Positions 51,308 through 61,921 of a stretch of DNA of 64,000 nucleotides are shown here, piece after piece. Both the position numbers and the translations under genes were made by a program. This DNA is from Oscheius onirici (lineage: Eukaryota; Nematoda; Chromadorea; Rhabditida; Rhabditidae): the NCBI GenBank assembly GCA_932521025.1, contig OW051470.1, positions 9,844,501 to 9,908,500 of the forward strand. Reading direction: 5' to 3'. The stretch's first letter is position 1. The number at the start of each line of letters is the position of its first letter. The notes beneath the pieces are model-generated. The model was given only the letters and a program-made list of their open reading frames with translations. It was not told where the DNA came from and ran no database searches.

Positions 51308-51985
51308 ACATCTACCGTATCGTTCACTCGACTTCGTAGAACTTGTAATAGTCTCTTGGCCTTCATCGACAACAACATCCAAAGTTTACGAATTGCCAGC
51401 GGGGATGATGGTCTGGAAAATGTAGCTCTCTGTATTGGAGACGAGGTTGTTCACTTGTTTAAAATTTTTTACAAGTATGTACAGATAGAGCGTGAAGTTT
51501 TTCAAAATTTGGAGTATAATACGGTTAGACCCTCTCAAGTCAATGCTGAGGGACTCAGAGGATACTTCTTTCACCAGGTGTATGTTTCCAACACAAATAG
51601 TCATTGGATTTCTTCTGACGACTACTATATGCGACTGCGAGAAGAATTGAGCAAGATAGGAAGGGTTCACTGCCACGTTCTTTTCAATGGCGGCGGCAAT
51701 CTGGATAAAGAAGCAGTGGATCATTTATATCGAACGGTCAAATTTTCAGTTCTTCATACTGCTTACGAGCATATTGTTCATAATCATCCACAAGTAAAGG
51801 TAGGGAAACACTAAATATTCGGTAAGTTAGTTTTAGAGATGCAGGGAACTATTTCTGGGATACACAAGAACCTGCCTTCTTTACGGCTAATTTAGACCAA
51901 GAAGGGAAGATTTGGCAAGAAATTCCGAAGGTTTTTAAATACAAAAAACCGTTCGACTTGGATGATATCTATTTGTTGATAATGT
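51308..51985 (+). pseudogene. F-box-like gene fragment
   Basis: A long exon, 51308-51799 (164 codons), opens after ATTCAG. It reads SFTRLRRTCNSLLAFIDNNI, the same second-half F-box pattern as the 8000-9451 gene, then a non-repetitive domain (CHVLFNGGGNLDKEAVDHLY). A second open block, 51834-51985 (YFWDTQEPAFFTANLDQEGK), ends in a stop but does not join in phase with any GT site I can see. There is no start exon with the first half of the F-box. Probably a decaying member of the F-box expansion; an unseen exon could make it a real gene. Confidence 0.4.
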
Positions 51986-52174
51986 GAGTCTTCTGTTTTG
52001 TTCCCTACACGGCATTTTACGTTTGTTCAACTTTTTCAGATGCACAAACTTTACCTACAAAGCAACACAAATCTTGGTGACATTCTTTCACAAAATTGTG
52101 AAATGAACATGCGGCCAAAAGTCGAAGACAACGTCATTTTACAACCACTTGGGAACCCTTTTGCATCGCAATAA

Positions 52175-52860
52175 TTCACTGGATCTGTGAAAAAGCGGAT
52201 TCTTTGAAGAGAAAGGGATTTGTCTTCACCCCTTGATTTACAGAATTCAACCGGACAAAAAGAGAACAATAGCTCTTACAAAAGTCAAACCCTCGTCTTT
52301 TCTCATAGGACCACTCTTTTATCGCCAGCTCAGGAAACTGTATAAGAGTGAAGAGAGAGTACTCTCGAGTTAGGAGACACCTTTTTCAAAAGTAGAGTAT
52401 CTTGCCTTTTTTAATTCAGGCTTTTTCTGTTTGAAATAAACTAGTCCCTCTTATTACCAGAAGTGCTAAACACAAAAAGAAAATTCTGCGTTTTTTTCGA
52501 AACTGGGTCTATTTTGTCCACAAACCTCTCCGAAAACAGTCCAATTTACCATTCCATGCCGGTTTTCCTTAACAGTTTCAAGCCTTTAGAACGTAACGTA
52601 CAAAAATATTGGACGCTAAATATTGTTCTCAAGTTCATTTTTGGATGTGGATCGGACAGGAACAGACGGTAAAAGAGTGATCCTATGAGAAAAGACGAGG
52701 ATTTGACTTTTGTAAGAGTTATTGTTCCCTTTTTGTTCAGTTGCGTAGTTTCTATCAAAAAGTATTGTTCTCTTTTTGTCCGGTTGAATTCTGTAAATCA
52801 AGGGGTGAAGGGACAAATCCCTTTCTCTTCAAAGAATCCGCTTTTTCACAGATCCAGATT
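52175..52860. mobile_element. foldback element with inverted arms
   Basis: The arm at about 52180-52325 recurs inverted at about 52665-52860. Both carry GAAAAAGCGGATTCTTTGAA, CCCTTGATTTACAGAATTCA and ATAGGACCACTCTTTT or its variant. The right arm has an extra duplication (TATTGTTCCCTTTTTGT / TATTGTTCTCTTTTTGT). No coding potential. Confidence 0.7.
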
Positions 52861-53053
52861 GTTGCCTTTTTGTCAAAATTCATTGAATTTACGAATAAGT
52901 TATATACTAACAAAAAGAGTGGAAGATCGGTTGCTGTTCGGTCCTTTTTTGGCACGGTCCAGTTCTTGTTTGCACGGAGACCAGATGGAGACCGGGCCGG
53001 ACAAGGACCGTACAGAAAGAGTGAATCGAGACTGGGTCAAGAACGGAGTCGAT

Positions 53054-53079
53054 GGGGGGGGGGGGGGGGGGGGGGGGGG
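53054..53079 (+). repeat. run of 26 consecutive G
   Basis: An uninterrupted G26 on the plus strand between GAT and TCACAC, with strong G-quadruplex potential. ORFs here that show poly-Gly are artefacts. Confidence 0.9.
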
Positions 53080-53383
53080 TCACACTCGACTCCAATTTCT
53101 TATAAATAAGCTTTTAAGAGTGGGGATTTCGAAACCCAGAAGGAGGTTTTACCTAGCAATTTGGAAAACCTAAATAAACCCAGTGCAATTTTACAGGTCG
53201 AGAGTAGGCAAGTTCATGGATATGCAAATCAGGAAACCACTATGCTCCCTCGTACCTAAAAAAGTACCGCGCTTTCCCTTATCAACATGGTTTGACTAAA
53301 ACCAAAAACTTTTTTGCGCTCAGAAAATGATTTCAGGGCGTGTTTAAAGTCATTTTATACTCAAAATATTTTAGCAAAAAGGT

Positions 53384-53790
53384 TTACAGTAGGGCGGAAT
53401 CGAACCAGGGTCGTGTGGGTGGAGTGGCGACTCTTAGCAATAGACTAACTGGTTGTACTGCAGCAGGCGCCTCAGTTCGTTCAAAAAATTGGCGTCATTT
53501 TCCAAATTCCTATTTATCTTGGTTTTTCACCTGTTCTGTTTCATTTTCCACGTTTTTGGTCGAAAAAAATCAGAAATAGAGGAATATTACCGAGAACGGC
53601 TTATGAAGGGAAAGCGTCTATTTTATGTTATTTTCGACCAAATTTTACGTCCAGGAGGTTTTTATGCACGCAGAACTCGATAAACTTGCTTAGAAATATG
53701 AAAAATAGAGAAAAACGAAACTCCAAGGATGTTTGAACGAACTGAGGTGGCTATTGCACGCTGAGGCGCCTACTGCAGTACAACCCATTA
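53384..53790. mobile_element. foldback element carrying a tRNA-like end
   Basis: 53384-53462 on the minus strand has GCTAAGAGTCGCCACTCC and CCTGGTTCGATTCCGCC (T-arm). The block GTTGTACTGCAGCAGGCGCC near 53450-53472 recurs inverted near 53765-53785 with CTCAGTTCGTTC, giving a hairpin-like unit. Confidence 0.5.
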
Positions 53791-54990
53791 ACTTTTTTCG
53801 TCAAAATTTTCCAAAAATGAAAAACATAGTCCAAAAATGCAGGGCGTAGAGGTGTGATCCGGGTCGAAAATCAAAAATCGAAAAGTCGAAACCCGAAGTC
53901 GAAGAAAAACCTATAGAGTCGGAAAAGTTACATCGATAGCCAAATTTTCAGCCCGATTGGGTGAAAAATAAGAGCGCAAATCGCGTACAAAGGACGGCGG
54001 ACGTTTTGGAAACATAACATTTTAGCTAACTTTTTTATTCTTCGACAAATTTCTTGAAAATATGTTTCTAGGGTAACTTTTTACGCTGAATCCGATAGAA
54101 TTGGTCCCGAACCCTGAAAATGCTGTTAACGCGCGCTACGCGCGATTTTAGAATAAACGCGTTTCGCACTAATGGAAAGCAAAGCCAAATCCACCCCGAG
54201 CTCCGCGCGGGGTGCGATTTACATTAAAGCAAGTCTGCAGCTACTGGGAACGTGGGCACTAAGTTGGTGCGCACAATTCAATTAAAATGGCGCGAAACGA
54301 AAAAAAAAAACTGTAAAATCTTGGATTTTTACCAATGTTTCGACGATTACAGCTCCATTTATGTTGTTTCTTGTAAAGAAAAGTCAAATGACCTTTCAAA
54401 TGGATAGCTTATAAGTGAAAACACTCGAGAAAACATATAAACTTCAGTTAAAAACGTTGTTTTTGGAATAAAATCGTATTTAATTTCCGCCGAAACTTAC
54501 AGTATTATCGCCCCGCCAAATTTCGAAGCTGCAGACTCGCTTTAAAAAAATGTTTTATGGCGATGGGAAAGACGTTCCCACTTCCTTGTGACACAAATGG
54601 TTGTGAAATAACGTTGTCTTCGACTATTGACCGAAATTTTATTTCACACATTTGTGAAAGAACGCCGTGCAATAAAACACCGTGCACTATTATCATTTGT
54701 CACCATTACAAAATGTGCATGATACTTTCAGGTAATTATTTTTTCAGGAACTTTCCGACCGAAATCTTGAACCCCCCGTTGATATAAGAGTTGCTTTCTT
54801 TCGCATCATACATTATCAAGATTGGTTGTACAACTGGTCAAAAATACATCGACTAAGCTTTGAGACGATCAACACTCATCACTTCGCAATACGTGTGTCA
54901 TGCCGACATATTTCTGAAGAAATAAACAAGCAGCGATATTTTACTTCTACATCATGTGACTAGTATGGGGGTTAGTTCGAAGACGTTTTT
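53791..54990. other. gap with no supported gene
   Basis: AT-rich, with a short GC-rich patch near 54130-54235. I see no motif or exon chain. Confidence 0.5.
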
Positions 54991-55206
54991 TTGCCAGAAG
55001 CCCCTTTTCAGCGAACTGACGTTCATATGATTACATTGGATACTCGAAATGTGGAGAGCATCCTCATGGCATTGGAAAATACACTGGTTGGTGGCAACAA
55101 TCTCATAGCCGACTTTTCGACACTGTACGATAAATATGTCGACTACCAAGGCGAAGATCTCTTCGAAAAACTCTTCGCTGACTACCAGTCCCTTTGGCTA
55201 CTTTAA
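54991..55206 (+). other. isolated coding-like 3' exon
   Basis: An open block after TTTGCCAG reads MITLDTRNVESILMALENTL and stays open to a stop at 55206. Composition is protein-like and resembles the tail exons of F-box families, but no upstream exon joins it. It may be the remnant of the same expansion. Confidence 0.3.
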
Positions 55207-55381
55207 CCGACGTTATTTTGTTAGAATTAATCTTTTTTGTTGACTCTCTGCTTACAAAATGTTGCTATGTTGACGTGTTCAAAAGTCCGAGGGGTGATTT
55301 CCGTTGTTAGCGGAAAACACGATGAGCGAGAGCAATAATTTATGTTGTCCCCCGAGAAAAATAAAAACAGAAGGGGAAAAG

Positions 55382-57139
55382 TTAAAAGTCTTCATCGTCT
55401 TCCTCAGCAAGTTCCTTGGCCAAATCAAGCTCTTGCTGTTCGCGTTCACGTTGAGCCTCAATCGTCTCGACTTCAATCTTGTTCTTCGGTGGATAACGGA
55501 GAGCCTTGACTGCGTGATTGTGGAGATCCAGACAGTACTTGATGCGGGTGTCAAAATGCAACTGCGGCTCCGTGGTGCGGTAAATATCGGCAGTCTCCGA
55601 GCTCTGCATATAGCGCAGGCCGTCCTTTGTATCGCAGGTGATCGCGGCATCAATGGCTCCGTCAGCAATGGCTTTGGCGACCATGTACTCCGTGTCGACC
55701 TCGTTCTGCAGCTGCAACTTCTTTGCAATGTCCTGAAAAATCTGGATTGACTCTTTTGTGAATAAAGCTACCTTGATGGTGATGCGAGAGTAAGCGACGG
55801 AGATCTGCTTCACAGCCGTCTTGATGACATTCTGGCGGAGACGGACAATCAGGGTCAGAGTCTCGTCCTTCTCGTAGACAGCCGAATACTGGTTGAGGAC
55901 CTGGTTGAAGAGGGCCAGGTCTCCGAGACGGACCGCTGAAAGTTCAACGTTTTTGTAAGAAAAAAGGCTGAACGAAGGGAAACGAAGCATGAAAATCGAG
56001 CCTACCTTGAGTCAGTTGCAAATAGGGAGCCAAACATTTGCGGAAAATTGGCTGACGGAAAATGGAGCGTTCGGGTATCTCTCCCTGTAGCAGATTGATC
56101 ACTACGACCCACTTCTGTGCGTTCTGCTTAAATCCGATTGCAGCCTCCTGCGGAGCTTTTCTGAGAGCCTAGACACGGATTATTGCTACAGAAATCATAA
56201 AAAACTTACATTCATAAAGAATCCAGCTGCGGCTGTGTAGTCAAGCTGCAGAGCACGAATACGTCCCTGATAGTACAAGAATCGAGCCAGATCGTTGTTG
56301 CTGGCCCCTTCCGGGAAGCGAACCTTTGAGACAAGCTTAGCAGCCGCCTCATACTGTCGGTTGATTATGTACAGACGTAGAAGGGTTGTTATTAGAACAG
56401 CCTGAGACTCGTTCAGATGACGCAAAGTCGCAGTGCGGAGCCGGCTGTTCAAAATGCTGAAAATTGTTTCATTTTTATCAAGAAGCGCTATCACTACAAA
56501 CCTTCTCAATTCGTACAAATTACCTTCCTTCTCAGCGATCAAAGCAAAGTAATATAGACCCTTTGCATTGACGACGTCAAGATGGGGTCTGTCCATTTCA
56601 TCAACTGCGAAATTATGTTTAGGAACTAAAATTGCTTTCCCTACTTTTGCTAATGACCATCATGATTCCCTCTTTGGCTTCCTTGAGCATTCCTTGGTCA
56701 AAATAGTAAAGAGCCGCCAGCAGCATCATGTACACGTCTCCTTCTTGAGTTCCAGTTTTGCGACGCACGCTTGGGGATCTAAAAACTATTTTACTGCACA
56801 AAAAAAATAAGTTACTTTGCCGACTTTTGCTCGACTTCCATTGGCAGCTGAGTTGATGACGAGCTCGAGCCATACTTCGCAAAATATTGCTTCACTTGAG
56901 GATTCATCGCAATCGGCCATTCGATTTGATCGGTGAAAATTTCCGGATGAAGTTGTTTTCGAGTCTTGTGAAGATTTGTCATCAGCCTTCTCCACGTATG
57001 ATGTTCTCCTTTTTCTAGAGCAATACAATGCTCTTTTATCTCTGAAGAATATAAATTGCAAAATAGCACATTTTATATTACCTTCCACGGCTAGGGCTTT
57101 CAAGTCAATTTCCACAGGCTTTGGCTCATCTACCTCCAT
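55382..57139 (-). CDS. rpn-3: 26S proteasome lid subunit RPN-3 (PSMD3), full-length copy
   Basis: Eight exons in phase, 481 residues: 57082-57139, 56816-57041, 56645-56778, 56502-56604, 56210-56456, 56006-56168, 55772-55935, 55382-55732. The order follows Rpn3: N-terminal helices (IKEHCIALEKGEHHTW), the solenoid DVYMMLLAALYYFDQGMLKE, LNSRLRTATLRH, KLVSKVRFPEGASNNDLARF and ALRKAP, then the PCI module and an acidic tail. It acts in the 19S regulatory-particle lid. The short copy starts ATGGCCGAC after its acceptor. Here the matching position reads ATCGCTGAC, so translation must begin at the next in-frame ATG (57139). The 3' exons are almost identical to the short copy. Confidence 0.93.
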
Positions 57140-58240
57140 CTTTGTTTCTTTATCGTCAGCGATCTGAAAAAATAACGATGAGTTCCTAAAATGAAGAAAA
57201 CAAAGATGAGAGCAAAATTTATTTCAAAGAATACGCGCCGCACAGTATTTTGTGATGACAGCAAGAGGTGTGCAGCCTCGGCTAAGAATGGGTCCCAACA
57301 AGAAATTGGTGTTCTACTGCAGAAAGGTAGCCCATTCACGACGAGAAGGTATGAGGCGATTTATAAAAGTCGTGAAGTGTAAAACAGTTCACTAAATGAA
57401 TGATTGAGTAAGATCAATCGAAAAGTTTGTAAACACAAGTTGAGCTACGCCCCCTTCGGGGCTAAGTGAAATAGTTTGGTCCGTTTAAAAAAAGATAACA
57501 GCTTGCTATCTGATCCTTCTCCAAGTCAATTATGTTCATGTGTTGCTGTTCCTATACTCTTGCCCGTTTGTCCTCTGTTTCTAATTTCTCGACATTTTCT
57601 CTTTGGTCACCCTTAAATTCTGCGATGTGTTCTGACTTTCCCAGTTTTCTCCTATCCCTGTACGTTGTCATCTGCTTTTTCCTTCTCTACCATTTACGAT
57701 ATACCTATCGCCAGGTCCCCTTTCTTCTGTCTAATTTTTCCCTCCTGTCGTCCCTGTACCCCTTCGTGTAATTTCCGTGTGCATATCGTTCCCTGCTGAT
57801 CTCCCTGTCCCTATTTCCACGTGCTCCTGTTCTCCTCTCCAGTTGTCATACCGCTCCTTTGGGATTAAAGTCAAAACCCCCCTGACCGCTTTCCCGTATT
57901 TCTAACCCGCACTTGATTCTTTACTGTCGGGAAACTATCCCCAGCCAAAAATAATCAAAGTCCATGCAATTGCAAATTGACTTGTCCAAACCTGTTACAC
58001 TAACTCCTTTCCCCTTAATTGTGCGCACAAATTGCTCCATTTTGATTGCCAATTAAAGCTTCCGACAGACTGGTATTTTCCTACGCACTAACTATTAGAA
58101 CTTCCTACTATATGTAACGACATAGGAAACCAACTCTCCAGTTTCTCGTTTCTTAGTCGTCGGCAGTCAAGTAACCAGAGCCACATGTCTGTGACCTCCG
58201 ATGAACTAATTGCCCGGCCCGCCCTCTTATTCTCAGCATT
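57140..58240. other. intergenic with repeat C
   Basis: Upstream of rpn-3 no gene is supported. 57530-58075 is repeat C, listed separately. Confidence 0.55.
57530..58075 (-). repeat. dispersed repeat family C, copy 2
   Basis: An inverted copy of 27825-28245, sharing ATTGTGCGCACAAATTGCTC and GTACCCCTTCGTGTAATTTC. It has an extra block (CTTTCCCGTATTTCTAACCC) also present at 50640-50770. Confidence 0.8.
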
Positions 58241-59335
58241 ATGCTGCGTCTTTTCATCTTGGCAGCCCTTGTAACAGAGTGGGAATTTTTGGTTTTGTTT
58301 GTAAACTATTATTTTAGAGTCTACTGTACTTGCGCCATTCTGAATTGTCCTCCTGTCCGCCAGACTTCAAATGCTGTCTGTACTAACTGCACCGATTGCC
58401 TTTCAAAGACTAAGTAATTTTAAGATTTCTTTCCTCTAAAATATTCGTAGGTTTTGTGTGACGGGAACAAATAACTCGTGCGGCTGTGCTTCATCTATTC
58501 CGGCAACATGTTCTCGTACAGTTTTGTCAAATTTTACACAGGCGACGTATTGTTATTTGCCAGGTTCTTTAGTGTTTTCGTAAGGAAAAAAAAGATATTT
58601 TCTCAGAAGCTATACCTCTTCCTTTACCAACTATCCGTCCTGAAGGAACGGCGGCTCTCTCCGTTATCGTTGATCGTTTCTTTATACAGCCGAGACTTGC
58701 AAGCCGTGTTCCTTCGAATCTTCACCTATTGGCCCACTTCATCACCCCAGTTAGTGTGAAAAAAAGCGAAAACTGATAAATTGTTCAGAAAAATGCCTCA
58801 TGTCACGATATTCATTCCATTCAAGCTCAGCGAAGAAGCGAACACGAGTGTTTCCTCCGCATTCGTTTGACTATGCCTGGAATTGATCACAGGACGCAAG
58901 ATGTGAGTTCTAGCTTCCAGATGGAGCATCTGGATGCTGTTTAGGCCAAAGAATAAAGCACTTTCAGCACTACTATTATGACGATGGGACTGATCTCGAA
59001 ACAAATTTCGCGACGGACATGTTCGAAGGTGCACAAGAGGTTTCCTTCTGGATCGAAGTGACACTCCAACAAGTGGAGCAGATTTCTAGCGGAAATATCA
59101 CGTTCAGCACGATTGCTAGATCTCAGCCAGTGAGACATCTTTTTCCAGGTTGGAGTTGACTATACTTTGCAATTACGAAATTTTAGGCCAGCCGTTGTCC
59201 ACTAAACAACCAACGACTAAGAACCTGCCTTGAACCAGAAAATGCAAACATTTATCATTGCTCGAAAAATAAAATGATTACCGTAAGCCAGTCTGTTTTC
59301 CCAACGGCGTCCATATGTGGGATGAGCGCGCGCAT
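58241..59335 (+). CDS. secreted cysteine-rich protein, family unknown
   Basis: The ATG at 58241, after TTCTCAG, opens a signal peptide MLRLFILAALVTEVYC. In-phase exons: 58241-58278, 58318-58413, 58451-58563, 58607-58749, 58789-58902 and 58968-59129. The first ~80 residues are Cys-rich (CTNCTDCLSK, CGCASSIPATC). The rest looks like a beta-rich extracellular domain with an N-glycosylation motif (NITF). The last junction is uncertain. Reading through 59130 stops at 59159. A 56-base intron to 59186 leads to another Cys-containing exon (RCPLNNQRLRTCLEPE). A 19-base intron was rejected as too short. Secreted or surface protein by inference. Confidence 0.55.
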
Positions 59336-59923
59336 TCAAATTGATTTTATTGTTTTTTTTTTCATGCAAGTTGATCTCTTTTTCCACATATTTTCTTGCT
59401 TTCGACCATTTTGGTTCATATTTTTCGTGTTTTCATTCATTCTTGTTTCACTTCAGTTATAAGCTTCAATTTTACCTCTTAAAGAAAGAAAAACAAAGTA
59501 ACTGATGCCCGGTAGAGCAATTATTCTGCCTTGGTATATTACCATAGAAAAGTGTAATGCCCTGCTATTTATATCATTCGCATGTTCTCTAGAAAGCAGG
59601 GTCTTCTTAACCAAATCGTTAAAGAAAGAGTCGGGATAAGAAATCTGATCCAAAAGAAACATGTTTCGATTTGCACGTTCTCAACACTTTTCTCACCGTC
59701 TCTTTATTTCTCTTGTATTTCTCTTATTCAAGCTTCCATATATCGATGAAAAGTAAATTGTACTCGATATTTAAAGGTCTGATAGGCCTTGTTCTTGGAG
59801 CGACATTTCCTTGGCCAACTACCCAGTTGGACAATTCTATGCAATTCTGGCATCAAACTCTTGTTTTTTTTTCTTATTTTGGCTATTTTACTATTATTTT
59901 TCCAAAAAGAACCATTTTACAGG

Positions 59924-60320
59924 ATGACGGACGCTCCAGCCGCCGGAAGCTCTTCCAAGGTCACCTTCAAGATCACGTTGACGAGTGACCCCAAGCTCCC
60001 CTTCAAAGTGTACGTTTTCTTCTATTTTCTGTTCTTTATCAGACCCTTTTGCTGCTATTTGACATTAAAAAACTTTTTCAGATTATCAGTGCCAGAAAAC
60101 ACTCCCTTCACAGCCGTGTTGAAGTACGTAGCCGAGGAATTCAAGGTTTTCACTCATGTTTTCATAATAACTTCAAAATGTTCAGGTTCCCGCCGCCACA
60201 TCGGCTATCATTACGAACGAAGGAGTCGGCATTAATCCGTCGCAGTCGGCCGGAAACGTTTTTCTGAAGCACGGCAGCGAGCTTCGACTCATTCCCAGAG
60301 ATCGCGTCGGACGTCTTTAG
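59924..60320 (+). CDS. ufm-1: UFM1 ubiquitin-fold modifier
   Basis: Exons 59924-60009, 60082-60145 and 60186-60320, 94 residues, the family length. [40 protein letters not shown] and [20 protein letters not shown] are UFM1 hallmarks. The C-terminus ends Val-Gly-Arg-Leu, so a UfSP protease must remove two residues to expose the conjugating Gly, as in other precursors. UFMylation targets ribosomal and ER proteins. tomm-7 follows 182 bases later on the same strand after a TTTTAG. Confidence 0.95.
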
Positions 60321-60502
60321 AAGAAAATGATTCTATGTGCTTCTATTTATGTACTGCCTGTCTGTGATTTACTGTCATTTTTCTTGGGGTTTCCATAAAA
60401 AGTATCTTCCTTTTCAGACCATTTTCTGACGTAAAAAAACCGTTTCTTCCATGAATTTACCTCCTCTAAAAACCATTTTCGAGCTATTCTCAAAACTTTT
60501 AG

Positions 60503-61019
60503 ATGCAACTGACAGCCGGCCAGAAAAATCTCGTCAACAAGACCGTCGATGTGAGCACTTTCGCCATCCGATGGGGCTTTGTACCGCTCATCGTCTACCT
60601 TGGCTTCAGACAGGGACCCGATACGATGCCAAATGGACAGGTTCGTAGATGTTTTCTCGATTTGATTGCTTTTTGCTATAAAAACTAAATCAAGACAATA
60701 CTGATGCAAAAATACAGGTTGTTCATAGAGATTCGATTTGTTTCCCTCTCACCAGCTTGTTTTATGTGAAAATCTACAAAAGCAGGTTGAGACGATTCTC
60801 GTAACAGCAGGAATGCTTGGTAAGAAACGACAGAAACTCTTTTTTTTGGCGACCAAAACCAGGAAATCCGGTCTTGTGTTACGTAAGAATATGATGCTGG
60901 AATCGTTTCGAGGAAGTTTTGCTAAACAAACCCCGAAAGCACTTATGTATTTAAATCTCGTCGAAAATGTCCATTTTCAGATCATTCCGCTCTCGCTTTC
61001 AAGCCTCTTCTGGAACTGA
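60503..61019 (+). CDS. tomm-7: TOM7 mitochondrial outer-membrane translocase subunit
   Basis: Exons 60503-60640 and 60981-61019, 58 residues, as expected for TOM7. The signature FAIRWGFVPLIVYLGFRQG contains the single membrane helix, and the tail PLSLSSLFWN matches the family ending. The ATG follows TTTTAG, a candidate SL2 trans-splice site. ufm-1 and tomm-7 are adjacent in C. elegans too (from memory), so this looks like a conserved operon. Confidence 0.92.
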
Positions 61020-61173
61020 GCCGACACGACAAGAAGCCTCGATCCTGAATATTTCTCGTTGATTTTGCCCTAGATTGTTCATTATAAACACGTTTAGCCT
61101 TTATTTATCGATTTTTTTTGGAAACTGTTATACATCAGACAGTTTTATTGTTGTGAAGTTGTCTATTTTGGAG

Positions 61174-61676
61174 TTATGCTCTTAGCTGCGGCTTGGAGTT
61201 TGCTGAAAAGGTTAATTTTGGCTCCAAGAAAGACTTGGAGAATCTGCAAATTTCACGTTTTACGCAGCCGAGACTCTCATTTTCGCCGTTCAGACGAACG
61301 TGACCCGACTTGCATTGGCAAGCCGGACCTCCACAGCGCAGCGAGAAACATGGAGAAATCTGTAATTTTTAACGTTTTTATAGCTTTTTTGTACCTGACC
61401 TTATCAAAATCCTGACAATTTTTCTCCCCGCAGAGATTTGTGCACTCTTTCCATTCGGCATTCTTTGGACAGGGTGCTGAAAATATTCCCTCAGAATCTT
61501 TATTTTGCGTATTTTACGTCACGCAATTTTGCGTATTTTACGTCACAAAATTTTGACATGTTTTTTTTCCTTGAATTTCCATCCATAAAAAACTCACGTT
61601 TAGCCGAAGCAGGCTGCGGAGTAGTCGCACAAAAGCAACAGACGAATAAAGCAAAAAATAAAACGGCACTTTTCAT
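61174..61676 (-). CDS. secreted TIL-domain serine protease inhibitor
   Basis: Exons 61598-61676, 61400-61476 and 61174-61359, in phase, 113 residues. A signal peptide (MKSAVLFFALFVCCFCA) precedes one trypsin-inhibitor-like domain. Its Cys pattern is CPKNAEWKECTNLCGEKNC, PCFSLRCGGPACQC, then LGCVKREIC: ten cysteines with TIL spacing. A basic tail of about 25 residues follows. Nematode TIL proteins are extracellular inhibitors of trypsin- or elastase-like proteases; the reactive-site residue cannot be assigned safely. It lies antisense between tomm-7 and the SPOUT1 gene, and a TTTATT (AATAAA on the minus strand) is at about 61144. Confidence 0.85.
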
Positions 61677-61921
61677 GACCGACGAAACTTTCGAGACTGA
61701 GAGGGCAGCTGCCAGGGAACAATGACCTGCCAACAGGTCTTGTTTACTGGGTGGCGTGTGACCAAAAGAATTTCCAAAGCAAAAAAACAGTTGGAAACAA
61801 TTGTTTCGGGCCGGAAATGAAAGCATGTTGATAGCGGAGTTTTGTCATCGGTCCATTGGGCCCATTTTCTCAGTTTCTTCTATTTTTATCCTTTCCCTAC
61901 AAAAAATGCCCAAATTTCCAG

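Noticed and set aside
52741-53173. Frames encoding a poly-Gly protein
   Set aside because: Gly runs come from the G26 tract, and the rest is foldback repeat sequence.
59130-59148. A 19-base GT..AG intron in the secreted Cys-rich gene
   Set aside because: Too short for spliceosomal removal; a stop by read-through or a 56-base intron is more likely.
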